Positions 16,641 to 27,000 of a stretch of 64,000 nucleotides of DNA are shown piece by piece. The notes below the pieces were generated by a model that saw only the letters and a list, made by a program, of their open reading frames with translations, searched no databases and was not told the origin of the DNA. Every line of letters starts with the position of its first letter. The first letter of the stretch is position 1. Both the position numbers and the translations under genes were made by a program. Origin of the DNA: Thalassolituus oleivorans MIL-1 (GTDB lineage Bacteria > Pseudomonadota > Gammaproteobacteria > Pseudomonadales > Oceanobacteraceae); contig NC_020888.1 in assembly GCF_000355675.1 (NCBI RefSeq), positions 407,001 to 471,000 on the forward strand. Reading direction: 5' to 3'.

Positions 16641-17369
16641 TTAGGCTGTGGTGGTGCCGGATGAACTTGATTGCTCATCTTTATCTTTCTTTTTTGGGCG
16701 TCCACGTTTTAGCGGGCGAACGCGATGGTTGGCAATTTGTTCGATTTTTTCTGTAAATCGATCTCCGCCTAATACTTGTCCAAGTTTTATCGTCTCGGCA
16801 ATATAGTCGAGCAGCATGCGGTCAAAGCGGAAGCGGAACATAGCGCTGTATTCATCGGCTCTATCTTCGTGAGTATCGCCAAGGTTCATAAATAAGCGGT
16901 GATCGGCAATAAGATCGCTGGGTTCTCGACCTGTGTGGTAGTTGAAGCTAGACCAAGCATACAGCTCTGGGCTGTCGACTAGGCCTTCGTACATGGGCTT
17001 TAGTTCAACGTAGCGATAACAGGTAAGCAGGTAAGCATCTGAGTCAATAACACTGGATTTGTAGCGCCCAGCCCATAAGGTTCCTGAACGTTGGTAACGA
17101 TGGTTTATGTACTGTACATAACGACGTCCCAGCGATTGCATCATAGATGAGATGCCTTGTGGGATATTAGGTGTAGCGATTATCTGTACGGCGTTAGGGA
17201 GTAATACGTAGGCGTGAATGTTGACGTCGTATTGATCGGCAGCTTTTTTAAGCGAAGTTAAGTAGAAGTCGTAGTCTTCGTCGTCAAAAAAGCAGTTCAG
17301 GTTGTTGTGCCCGATCTGAACAACATGCTGAGGAATGTTGGCTATATTAATTCGCGGCAGTCTAGCCAT
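16641..17369 (-). CDS. RAYT/Y1 transposase-family protein lacking the HUH histidines
   Basis: This 242-aa protein belongs to the REP-associated tyrosine transposase family. It has MARLPRINIANIPQHV, an IHAYVLLPN strand, SLGRRYVQYINHRYQRSGTLWAGRYKSS with candidate Tyr84 and Tyr87, and a C-terminal RGRPKKK basic tail. The metal-binding HUH motif is normally PNHVH. Here residues 58-62 read PNAVQ, so both histidines (positions 60 and 62) are replaced, which I confirmed at codon level (AAC GCC GTA CAG). GNN of the first motif is also HNN. The frame is intact over the full family length. It may have lost transposition chemistry while keeping DNA binding. No terminal inverted repeats were found. Confidence 0.85.
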   Translation of the reverse strand: MARLPRINIANIPQHVVQIGHNNLNCFFDDEDYDFYLTSLKKAADQYDVNIHAYVLLPNAVQIIATPNIPQGISSMMQSLGRRYVQYINHRYQRSGTLWAGRYKSSVIDSDAYLLTCYRYVELKPMYEGLVDSPELYAWSSFNYHTGREPSDLIADHRLFMNLGDTHEDRADEYSAMFRFRFDRMLLDYIAETIKLGQVLGGDRFTEKIEQIANHRVRPLKRGRPKKKDKDEQSSSSGTTTA

Positions 17370-17608
17370 AACCTCTTTCGCGTCCCTACTCTGTTAGATA
17401 CACCTGTAGCATAACCTATGCTTCCATTGCAGGCGGGATTATGCAAAACCCCCTCCGTAAAATCAACCGTGGTTAATTTCTTTACGCTGGATGCAACAAC
17501 AGCCTACCAGAGACGAGTTATTTTTGTTTTAATTTTGCCAAACCTCATTTGAGCCACGCAAATAGCGCGCAGAACACTCGCAAATTGCTAGCATGGTCAA
17601 TCTAAGAC

Positions 17609-18493
17609 ATGGAATTAATGATGAGCAATACCGCAGGCGTGCGCCTAGCAGTTAACGGCAAAACCGATATTGGGCGGGTTAGGGAAGAAAACGAAGATGC
17701 TATTCGTTGGCATGCGGATGCAACCCTGCCGTTTGGCTATGTGGTAATTGCTGATGGCATGGGAGGTTACAGTGGCGGCTCGTTAGCGAGCAGGATTGCT
17801 GTTGAAACCTTCAGTCAGGTTTTAGATGGCTTGATTACTCCCATTTTTCTGGCTTGCACGCCTGATCAGCAGAATTTGATGATTCACTCTGCAATTAACA
17901 ACACCGTTGGTAAAGCTAATCAATCGATCATTGATGCCAAGCTGGAGAACCCTCAGTTTGCACATATGGGGACAACTCTAGTGCTTGCCGTTGTGTGGCA
18001 GGATCAGCTCGTAGTGGCCCATGTGGGCGATTCTCGGGCATATATGTGGAGTACCGCTGGTATCGTTCAGATAACGAAAGATCACAGCGTCGTGCAAGAT
18101 ATGATAGACGCTGGTGCCCTAACTGAAGAGCAGGCTAGGGTCAGCAATGTTCGCAACCACATTACCCGCGCATTAGGTGTTACTGAAGATGTTGAGCCAA
18201 CGATTCAATCATTAACGTTAAACAAAAGCTCGCTACTACTGCTGTGCAGCGATGGCCTGAGCGAGTACTTCGATAATTCAGAATTAGAGCATGTATTGGC
18301 AACCCATCGTCCTGCATTGGAGTGTTGTTATCGTTTAATTGATGAGGCAAATCAGTGTGGCGGTAAAGACAACATCAGTGTTGGAATTCTTGAGTTCACG
18401 GCAAATTCCACGGTAAGTCCTGTCGTAACGGGGAGTGTTCCATCAGGCTCGGGAGAAGACACAACCGTGCGTAGGGATCGACCTAGTCACTAA
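17609..18493 (+). CDS. PP2C-family serine/threonine phosphatase (PppA-like)
   Basis: This 294-aa protein has the full PP2C motif set: GRVREENEDA (residues 22-31), VVIADGMGGYSGG (45-57), VAHVGDSRAYMW, LLCSDGLSEYF and GGKDNISVGIL. The acidic residues that bind two metal ions are all present. In T6SS clusters this family (PppA) reverses phosphorylation by the PpkA kinase on the forkhead protein Fha. Neither kinase nor Fha gene is in this window, so the role is by context. The start is uncertain: in-frame ATGs occur at 17609, 17618 and 17621 with only weak ribosome-binding sites. Confidence 0.85.
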   Translation: MELMMSNTAGVRLAVNGKTDIGRVREENEDAIRWHADATLPFGYVVIADGMGGYSGGSLASRIAVETFSQVLDGLITPIFLACTPDQQNLMIHSAINNTVGKANQSIIDAKLENPQFAHMGTTLVLAVVWQDQLVVAHVGDSRAYMWSTAGIVQITKDHSVVQDMIDAGALTEEQARVSNVRNHITRALGVTEDVEPTIQSLTLNKSSLLLLCSDGLSEYFDNSELEHVLATHRPALECCYRLIDEANQCGGKDNISVGILEFTANSTVSPVVTGSVPSGSGEDTTVRRDRPSH

Positions 18494-18644
18494 TTAATTC
18501 GTGAATGGCGCATCCTGCCTAAACTGACTCGCCATGATTTCGCCAGTATTTCTGACTGTTGATGTGTTGGTTTATTAAGTAACATACGTTCAGAATTTGC
18601 TGCGCATTGCATCACCTTGTTGGGTGTTATTCGTTCAATCATAT

Positions 18645-18653
18645 TGCTATAAT
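18645..18653 (+). promoter_or_regulatory. Extended -10 promoter upstream of the TPS operon
   Basis: TGCTATAAT (18645-18653) is an extended -10 element with a perfect TATAAT, followed by a GC-rich discriminator GCGCGCG. The -35 at 17 bp is weak (TGTTAT, 18625-18630), as expected with an extended -10. GC-rich discriminators are typical of stringent-controlled stable-RNA promoters. Transcription would start near 18660. Confidence 0.7.
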
Positions 18654-18659
18654 GCGCGC

Positions 18660-18860
18660 GATTTTGCTGTGGGGCGTGAATCGACCGCTTATTGCGTAGC
18701 AAGGCACTCTGTCAGTACACATACTGACACGCGATGATCTTAGGATCGTAAATCGCTAATGGATTTTTCTGTGAGGCACGGATGTCTTCTAATTTCTTCT
18801 ATAGATTTTGTAGCCGACCGTTCTCACCTTTTGAGAGCCCGTCGGCTTTTTGTTTTTTGG
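18660..18860 (+). ncRNA. Structured leader or small RNA of unknown class
   Basis: Between a strong promoter and an intrinsic terminator lies about 200 nt without an ORF. It holds a perfect 8-bp hairpin (TGTCAGTA, loop CACA, TACTGACA, 18710-18729), then GCGAT...ATCGC enclosing GATC-TTAG-GATC (18731-18756). A CACGGATGT site (18778-18786) fits the CsrA/RsmA core CANGGANG. The terminator follows. It does not match c-di-GMP-I riboswitch, 6S, SRP or tmRNA patterns known to me. It may be an attenuated leader of tpsB or an independent sRNA. Confidence 0.5.
18812..18860 (+). terminator. Intrinsic terminator before tpsB
   Basis: AGCCGAC (18812-18818) pairs with GTCGGCT (18841-18847), and the inner arm TCTCA/TGAGA extends the stem. 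It is followed by TTTTTGTTTTTT. It lies 43 bases upstream of the tpsB ATG and downstream of the extended -10 promoter, so the operon needs read-through, antitermination or a second promoter. Confidence 0.8.
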
Positions 18861-18902
18861 CTTTTTTGTCGGCGGCTCTAATTAACAGAATTAAGGAATA
18901 AG

Positions 18903-20954
18903 ATGTTAAAGGGTGAAGCAAGTTTGACGTTGATTACCAGTCTAAATCGCATGAAGCAATCTTTGGCTGTGGCGATTTCAACCATAATGCTAACAGCTGG
19001 AGCGCTGACGGTTCAGGCTGAAGGTGCTGCTGTAGCACCACCGCAGGCAGATCTTAATGCACTGAGATCCATCTTTGGTATCGATGCGCCTAATTCTGCA
19101 GGAGATGTGTCGGATGCCTATGCTGAACGGCAGAAAAAAGATGACTTGGCCCCTAAATTAAACGGTGAAATTCCTGATGCCGCTAAGCGTGATGCTGGCC
19201 CGCGAATTATCGTTAATCAATTTGTATTCGATGATCTACGCGAATATCCAGAAATTGGTATTACCAAAAAGAGCGTAGAGCAAGAAGCAGAACGTTTACG
19301 CGCCGATTATATGAAAGAAGAAAAGCGCATCGCCGGTGGCTTTACTATTGATGAATCAGCCGAAGTAATTGAATACCTTAGTGAAATTGGCCGTCAGGGC
19401 GATGCGGATAATTTGACTTATGAAGACATGCAAAACCTAGTAGAAATTGTTCGCCAACAAAACCGTAATCGCGGCTTAAGCTACGCTGACCTTGAAGAAG
19501 TAACCAATAAATTGACGTTATTTTATCGTCAAAAAGGTCTTTTTCTCACTCGTGTGCAATTGCCAGCGCAAAATATTAAAGACGGCATCGTTCGTCTTTC
19601 GATTCTTGAAGGGCGCCTAGGGCAAGTCGAAGCCATTAACAATAAAAAGTACACTTTGAAAACGCTCAGTTCTCCATTTGAACCGGTAATGGATAAAGCG
19701 GTTAGTGGCACTCGTATTGAAGAGTCTTTGTATGTTCTTAATGATTTGCCTGGTTTGAATATTACCGGTGCATTTACCGCTGGCGAAAACCCAGGAGAAA
19801 CAAAGCTTAAGCTAAACGTGCGCGATGAAGAAGCGCTAAGATTTTTAGTTCGTTTAGATAATCATGGCTCGGCATTTACTGGTGACACACGATTATTTAC
19901 CAGCATGGAGTGGTACAACCCGATTGGTTTTGGCGACAGCTTAAAAGTGGGTTACTTACGCTCAGAAGATATTGAAGGTAAAAACGTAGCCGATAACGAA
20001 TCGCGCGCCAATCTTGGCCAGTTTTCTTACTCATTCCCATTCTTCAGTTTAAGAACACGCGTAACCCTTTCTGCCGATTACAATAGCTACTCGATTGTTG
20101 ATGAAGATGGCGGCGTGATTAACGCGCTGGAGCTAGAAGGCACCAGCTCTAATTATGCGTTAAATATCGATCATAAGATTAAGCGCAGTCGCGATTTTAA
20201 CATGTCGACAGGTTTCACTCTGACCGACAAAGAAACAAAAATCGACAGTGAGTTTATTCCTGCGGGTGATCACGCTGTTGGTGGTGAATTTAATTTCTAT
20301 ATCGACGGCCTAAACCGTTCAGGTTTGCGCATGTTGAACGTTGCTAACCTGACATTGCAGTATGGCGAGCATAAAAACGAAGTCGCCGAAGGGCGTGACG
20401 ATACCTTCACGAAATTTGGTATTGATACGAACTCGCTATTCTTCGTTCCTCTGCCATTTAGCGAGCAATACTCCCGATTAATTACTACCGTAAAAATGCA
20501 ATACTCCTCAGCATCACTGCCATCGTTTGAGCAATTTAGCTTAGGTGGCGCTAATGGCGTGCGCGCATTCAATGTAGGCAAGTTCTCTGCCGACACTTCG
20601 GCTTATATCGCTAACGAATGGTACTTCGACTTACCGCGCTGGTCTTTCATTGGAAATCGTACATTCGGCGAAGTATTTCAAGCAGGCTTGTTATTAGACT
20701 TTGCCTACGGCGTACAAAACGGCGGCTTTACTACCGATAGCGGTAGCCTTGCCGATGACGAATGGGCGCGTATGAGCGCCGCCGGTATTGTAATTAAAGC
20801 CGTATGGGGTAACACCTTTAGCTCGAAAATTACGATAGCGACACCGATTGAAGGTAAATCAAGCCTAGACCCAGAAGGCGATAGCTCAGTTGAAAAACTA
20901 AACGAAAAGCCAGACACAGTAGAAGTGTTTGCCGATATTAATTTCGTGTTTTAA
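18903..20954 (+). CDS. TpsB-type two-partner secretion outer membrane transporter
   Basis: A 683-aa protein of the FhaC/ShlB/HecB (Omp85) family that exports a TpsA partner across the outer membrane. A signal peptide ends near VQAEG (residue 41). Helix/linker and two POTRA domains occupy roughly residues 90-300, including the characteristic VRLSILEGRLGQVEAI at the end of POTRA2 material. The rest forms the barrel: FLVRLDNHGSAFTGDTRL, then GGANGVRAFNVGKFSAD, the VRGF-like loop-6 motif, and a final aromatic VFADINFVF. The start has AAGGA 7 bases upstream. The partner exoprotein gene begins 97 bases downstream. It appears intact. Confidence 0.92.
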   Translation: MLKGEASLTLITSLNRMKQSLAVAISTIMLTAGALTVQAEGAAVAPPQADLNALRSIFGIDAPNSAGDVSDAYAERQKKDDLAPKLNGEIPDAAKRDAGPRIIVNQFVFDDLREYPEIGITKKSVEQEAERLRADYMKEEKRIAGGFTIDESAEVIEYLSEIGRQGDADNLTYEDMQNLVEIVRQQNRNRGLSYADLEEVTNKLTLFYRQKGLFLTRVQLPAQNIKDGIVRLSILEGRLGQVEAINNKKYTLKTLSSPFEPVMDKAVSGTRIEESLYVLNDLPGLNITGAFTAGENPGETKLKLNVRDEEALRFLVRLDNHGSAFTGDTRLFTSMEWYNPIGFGDSLKVGYLRSEDIEGKNVADNESRANLGQFSYSFPFFSLRTRVTLSADYNSYSIVDEDGGVINALELEGTSSNYALNIDHKIKRSRDFNMSTGFTLTDKETKIDSEFIPAGDHAVGGEFNFYIDGLNRSGLRMLNVANLTLQYGEHKNEVAEGRDDTFTKFGIDTNSLFFVPLPFSEQYSRLITTVKMQYSSASLPSFEQFSLGGANGVRAFNVGKFSADTSAYIANEWYFDLPRWSFIGNRTFGEVFQAGLLLDFAYGVQNGGFTTDSGSLADDEWARMSAAGIVIKAVWGNTFSSKITIATPIEGKSSLDPEGDSSVEKLNEKPDTVEVFADINFVF

Positions 20955-21051
20955 CAACTGACGACGAAAACGAATAAAAGGATTTTATTCACATACGTGT
21001 GAATGAACGGATGAATTTGGGGACGCCCCCCTTGATGTTGAGAATAGCGAC

Positions 21052-24000
21052 ATGACTAAGAACACCAACACTAGCAAAAATGTAACCACCGCAGCGACAG
21101 GATTTTTACCTAAGCTGAAACAACTCGCCGAAGCCATTCGCAACGCGAATTTAATTGCAGCAGGAATAAGAGGCAGTTTGTTAGGTAGCTTAATTGCCGG
21201 GCAGATTGTCATGCCGGTGGCGGTGTTGGCTTTGCCTACTTTGCCAGAAGTTAAAGGAGGCAGTGCAGATTTTATTGGCGATCCAAATACCGGAATTAAT
21301 AAGGTAAATCAAACATCAAGTCGAGTAGTGATTGATTGGAGTACTTTCGATATAGGTAGTACTGAAACTTTAACCTTTGATCAAATTAATACTACAGATG
21401 TTGCGATTAATAATGTTTTAGATACGAAATTATCTACCATCTATGGGAGTGTTTTTGCTAAGGGAAATATTATTTTAATAAACCCAAATGGACTTGTTTT
21501 TTCTGATGGAGCAATAATCAATGTAGGCGGTTTAGTTGCATCTACATTAAGCCTCGATACCTCTTATGATTTAACTTACTTTGTTAATGATACCGAAAAT
21601 ACCGTTGGTTTAGTCTTTAAGGACAGTGGTAGTACTAGTGAGCTAACTAGTAATGCTGTAATTACAGCCAGCGGCCTTAACGCAACATCTTCTGTGGTTT
21701 TTTTAGGGGGTCAAGTTACTAACAACGGCGATATCAACGCTAGGCTCGTCAATATGGTCGGGGCAGATGGCGCGACGATTACTTTTGGCTCTGACGTTTT
21801 AGGAATCGAACGTATTGTTGATGCTTCTGTCGCTCCATCTGTAGAAAATAGCGGTACTATTACTGCTAGCCAAATTACACTTGAAGCCTATGCCGCTGCA
21901 GATATATTAGCTTCTGCAGTAAACAGTGGCACCTTACAAGCTACTGGTATCTCAACTATTGGTGGTGAAATTCGTTTGATCGCTAGTAGCGGCGATGCCG
22001 ATGTTGCGGCATCCGTTACGAATAGTGGAAGCTTAAGCGCTACTAGTGGTGCTTCAATTGTTATCGAAGCTGATAAAGTGACTCTGGCTTCAGGTACCGC
22101 AATTTCGGCGACAGGAACCGCAGCTACAGATACGACCTCAGAGGTGCCTGCCGGTTCTATTACAGTAAATACGGGTACGCTGGATGTTTCAGAGGCTGGT
22201 GCTAAGTATAATAATTTTGACCTAATCGATGGCGGTGACTCTGTATCAATAGAAAAGAAATTAAATATTAATATAGGAGACTCTTCTTCATCGATAAAAG
22301 TTGACGGTGTTTCTGTTGTTACAAGTAATAATGCTATTCTGAATGGCTCTGATACTGTTAGCGAGGCATTTGAGATTGCTGCTGATGGCGTTACGGTTGA
22401 TGTTAATAGCATGAGCCTTTCATCTGTTGCAGCTATTGATGCCGGCGCAAGCGCAAGCGACAGCGTAACCTTTGTCGCGGAAACGGACGCATCCTTAGTT
22501 GCTGAAAATAAAATTACTGATCCTGGCGTTGAAGAACTTGTTGCCATTGATAATTCGCTATCAACTACGCATATTGATTTCAGTAACATTAATAGTGCCG
22601 ATCTTAAAGGTGGTGTTTTAACCGGTAGTGATGGCGCGGACACTTTTGTTGTTAATACAGGCGGCTTAAAAGCGAATGAAATTGCCGTTACAGGCTTGGA
22701 AAAAAATGCAGATGGCATTGCGACGGTTAATGCCTCCGGCAATACCGATGGTAAGGACAAACTGACATCGACTTTTGATGCTTCGCTTACCAGTGAGGAA
22801 AATGAGGTTTCCCTAACCAATTATTTATTCCGAGGTATTGAAGAAACGGTATTGGCAGATGGCACCTTAACCGGCACAAATGCCGCTGAAACCTTCACCG
22901 TCGCGGAATCGAAAGCCGTTGGCGTGAATGCTATCGACTTCAAGGGTGTTACCACGGTTGTGGCCGGAACCGATGCGGGTGTGGTCGACATCGTTAATAC
23001 GGGGGCGGCTGGAGCACAACTAAATGGTGCCAATAATGAATTAGTTGCGTCAGGTATTACGTTTGAGGAAGTCGAAAAAGCCGATCTTGCCAACGGAACC
23101 TTGGTTGGAAAAGACGATGTTAACGAGGCATTTAGTATTGATTCTGACGGTATCACGGTTGGTGTTAATAGCATGATCCTTACATCTGTGTCAGCTATTG
23201 ATGCCGGTACAAGTTCAGGTGACAGTGTAACCTTTGGTGTTGCGACGAGCGCTTCCTTAGTTGCTGAAAATAAAATTACTGATCCTGGCGTTGAAGAACT
23301 TGTTGCCATTGATAATTCGCTATCAACTACGCATATTGATTTCAGTAACATTAATAGTGCCGATCTTAAAGGTGGTGTTTTAACCGGTAGTGATGGCGCG
23401 GACACTTTTGTTGTTAATACAGGCGGCTTAAAAGCGAATGAAATTGCCGTTACGGGGTTAGCGGTAAATACAGATGGCTTCGCCACGATTGATGCTGGAG
23501 GTAATGCCTCTGGGGCAGATAAGTTAACGTCCGATTTTGATGCAACGTTGACCGGTGCGAGCAAGGCTCTGACCTCGAGTGGTTTTACGTTCCAAAATAT
23601 CGAAACGGCGGATCTGAATACGAAAGCATTAACGGGCAGCGACAGCGCAGACACTTTCGTACTTGTAACCGTTGATAACGCTACTCAGCTTAAAGCTAAC
23701 GACATCGTGTTCGAGGATATTAATACCACGATCGATGCAGGTACTAATGGTACGGGGTCAGATAAGTTAACGTCCGATTTTGATGCAACGTTGACCGGTG
23801 CGAGCAAGGCTCTGACCTCGAGTGGTTTCACGTTCCAAAATATTGAAACGGCGGATCTGAATACGAAAGCATTAACGGGCAGCGACAGCGTAGACACTTT
23901 CGTACTTGCGACCGTTGATAACGCTACTCAGCTGAAAGCCAACGACATCGTGTTCGAGGATCTCAATACCACGATTGATGCAGGTACTAATGGCACGGGG

Positions 24001-27000
24001 TCAGATAAGTTAACGTCCGATTTTGATGCAACGTTGGCGGGTGCGAGTAAGGCTCTGACCTCGAGTGGTTTCACGTTCCAAAATATCGAAACGGCGGATT
24101 TAAACACGAAAACATTAACGGGCAGTGGCAGTGCGGATACCTTCGTATTAGCGACCGTTGATAACGCTACTCAGCTGAAAGCCAACGACATCGTGTTCGA
24201 GGATCTCAATACCACGATTGATGCTGGAGATAATGCCACTGGGTCAGATAAGTTAACGTCCGATTTTGATGCAACGTTGACCGGTGCGAGTAAGGCTCTG
24301 ACCTCGAGTGGTTTCACGTTCCAAAATATTGAAACGGCTGACTTAAACACGAAAGCATTAACGGGCAGCGACAGCGCAGACACTTTCGTACTTGTAACCG
24401 TTGATAACGCTACTCAGCTTAAAGCTAACGACATCGTGTTCGAGGATATCAATACCACGATTGATGCAGGTACTAATGGCACGGGGTCAGATAAGTTAAC
24501 GTCCGATTTTGATGCAACGTTGACCGGTGCGAGTAAGGCTCTGACCTCGAGTGGTTTTACGTTCCAAAATATCGAAACGGCGGATCTGAATACGAAAGCA
24601 TTAACGGGCAGCGACAGCGCAGACACTTTCGTACTTGCGACCGTTGATAACGCTACTCAGCTTAAAGCTAACGACATCGTGTTCGAGGATATCAATACCA
24701 CGATTGATGCAGGTACTAATGGCACGGGGTCAGATAAGTTAACGTCCGATTTTGATGCAACGTTGGCGGGTGCCTCTAAAGCGTTAATCTCAGAAGGCTT
24801 CACGTTCCAAAATATTGAAACTGCTGACTTAAACACGAAAGCATTAACGGGCAGCGACAGCGCAGACACTTTCGTACTTGTAACCGTTGATAACGCTACT
24901 CAGCTTAAAGCTAACGACATCGTGTTCGAGGATATCAATACCACGATCGATGCAGGTACTAATGGCACGGGGTCAGATAAGTTAACGTCCGATTTTGATG
25001 CAACGTTGGCGGGTGCGAGTAAGGCTCTGACCTCGAGTGGTTTCACGTTCCAAAATATCGAAACGGCTGACTTAAATACGAAAGCATTAACGGGCAGCGA
25101 CAGCGCAGACACTTTCGTACTTGCAACCGTTGATAACGCTACTCAGCTGAAAGCCAACGATATTGTATTTAACAATATCAACAGCACGATTGATGCAGGT
25201 ACTAATGGTACGGGGTCAGATAAGTTAACGTCCGATTTTGATGCAACGTTGACCGGTGCGAGCAAGGCTCTGACCTCGAGTGGTTTTACGTTCCAAAATA
25301 TCGAAACGGCGGATCTGAATACGAAAGCATTAACGGGCAGCGACAGCGCAGACACTTTCGTACTTGTAACCGTTGATAACGCTACTCAGCTTAAAGCTAA
25401 CGACATCGTGTTCGAGGATATTAATACCACGATCGATGCAGGTACTAATGGTACGGGGTCAGATAAGTTAACGTCCGATTTTGATGCAACGTTGACCGGT
25501 GCGAGCAAGGCTCTGACCTCGAGTGGTTTCACGTTCCAAAATATTGAAACGGCGGATCTGAATACGAAAGCATTAACGGGCAGCGACAGCGTAGACACTT
25601 TCGTACTTGCGACCGTTGATAACGCTACTCAGCTGAAAGCCAACGACATCGTGTTCGAGGATCTCAATACCACGATTGATGCAGGTACTAATGGCACGGG
25701 GTCAGATAAGTTAACGTCCGATTTTGATGCAACGTTGGCGGGTGCGAGTAAGGCTCTGACCTCGAGTGGTTTCACGTTCCAAAATATCGAAACGGCGGAT
25801 TTAAACACGAAAACATTAACGGGCAGTGGCAGTGCGGATACCTTCGTATTAGCGACCGTTGATAACGCTACTCAGCTGAAAGCCAACGACATCGTGTTCG
25901 AGGATCTCAATACCACGATTGATGCTGGAGATAATGCCACTGGGTCAGATAAGTTAACGTCCGATTTTGATGCAACGTTGACCGGTGCGAGTAAGGCTCT
26001 GACCTCGAGTGGTTTCACGTTCCAAAATATTGAAACGGCTGACTTAAACACGAAAGCATTAACGGGCAGCGACAGCGCAGACACTTTCGTACTTGCGACC
26101 GTTGATAACGCTACTCAGCTGAAAGCCAACGATATTGTATTTAACAATATCAACAGCACGATTGATGCAGGAGATAATGCCTCTGGGTCAGATAAGTTAA
26201 CGTCCGATTTTGATGCGACGTTGGCGGGTGCCTCTAAAGCGTTAATCTCAGAAGGCTTCACGTTCCACAGTATCGAAACGGCGGATTTAAATACGAAAGC
26301 ATTAACGGGCACTGATGCTGGAGAAACCTTCACATTTACAGATGCAAATACTTTTAATGTAAATGATATTGTCTTTACGGATGTTGCCACAGTCGTTGCC
26401 GGAGGTGCTGACTCAGTTGTCGATACCGTTAAAACCGCAGGGAATAAGGCAGAATTAACGGGGGCCAGTAATGAGCTAAAAGTATCGGGAATAACTTTCC
26501 AGTCGATCGATGTAGCGGACTTGGCTGGTGCTGATGAGAGTGGAGAGGTTAATAATGGATCTTTTTCTGGCAGCTCTAAGGCAGACACGTTTGTTTTGGC
26601 GACAGTTGGAAGCAATACTCAACTGAAAGCTAACGGCATTGTAATTAACAATAGTAATACCACTATTGATGCTGGTGCTAATGGCTCTGGGTCAGATAAG
26701 TTAACGTCCGATTTTGATGCAACGTTGACCGGTGCGAGCAAAGCTCTGACCTCGAGTGGTTTCACGTTCCAAAATATCGAAACGGCGGATTTAAACACGA
26801 AAGCATTAACGGGCAGTGGCAGTGCGGATACCTTCGTATTAGCGACCGTTGATAACGCTACTCAGCTGAAAGCCAACGATATTGTATTTAACAATATCAA
26901 CAGCACGATTGATGCTGGAGATAATGGCACTGGGTCAGATAAGTTAACGTCCGATTTTGATGCGACGCTGGCGGGTGCTTCCAAAGCGCTAATCTCTAAT

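Larger units (their letters stand above)
18494..18902 (+). other. Intergenic region with promoter, structured RNA and terminator
   Basis: These 409 bases precede the TPS operon. They hold an extended -10 promoter at 18645-18653, a series of hairpins from 18710 to 18756, an intrinsic terminator at 18812-18860, and an AAGGA ribosome-binding site just before the ATG at 18903. Reverse-strand coding potential here (18490-18702) is not convincing. Confidence 0.7.

Noticed and set aside
16641-17369. Insertion sequence with terminal inverted repeats
   Set aside because: No inverted repeats or target duplications were found around the gene; RAYT genes normally lack them.
18490-18702. 70-codon reverse ORF after the phosphatase gene
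   Set aside because: Composition and lack of an RBS argue against it; it overlaps the promoter region of the leader RNA.
18660-18860. Cyclic di-GMP (GEMM) riboswitch before the adhesin operon
   Set aside because: The conserved GEMM core sequences and GNRA tetraloop arrangement were not found; left as an unknown structured RNA.
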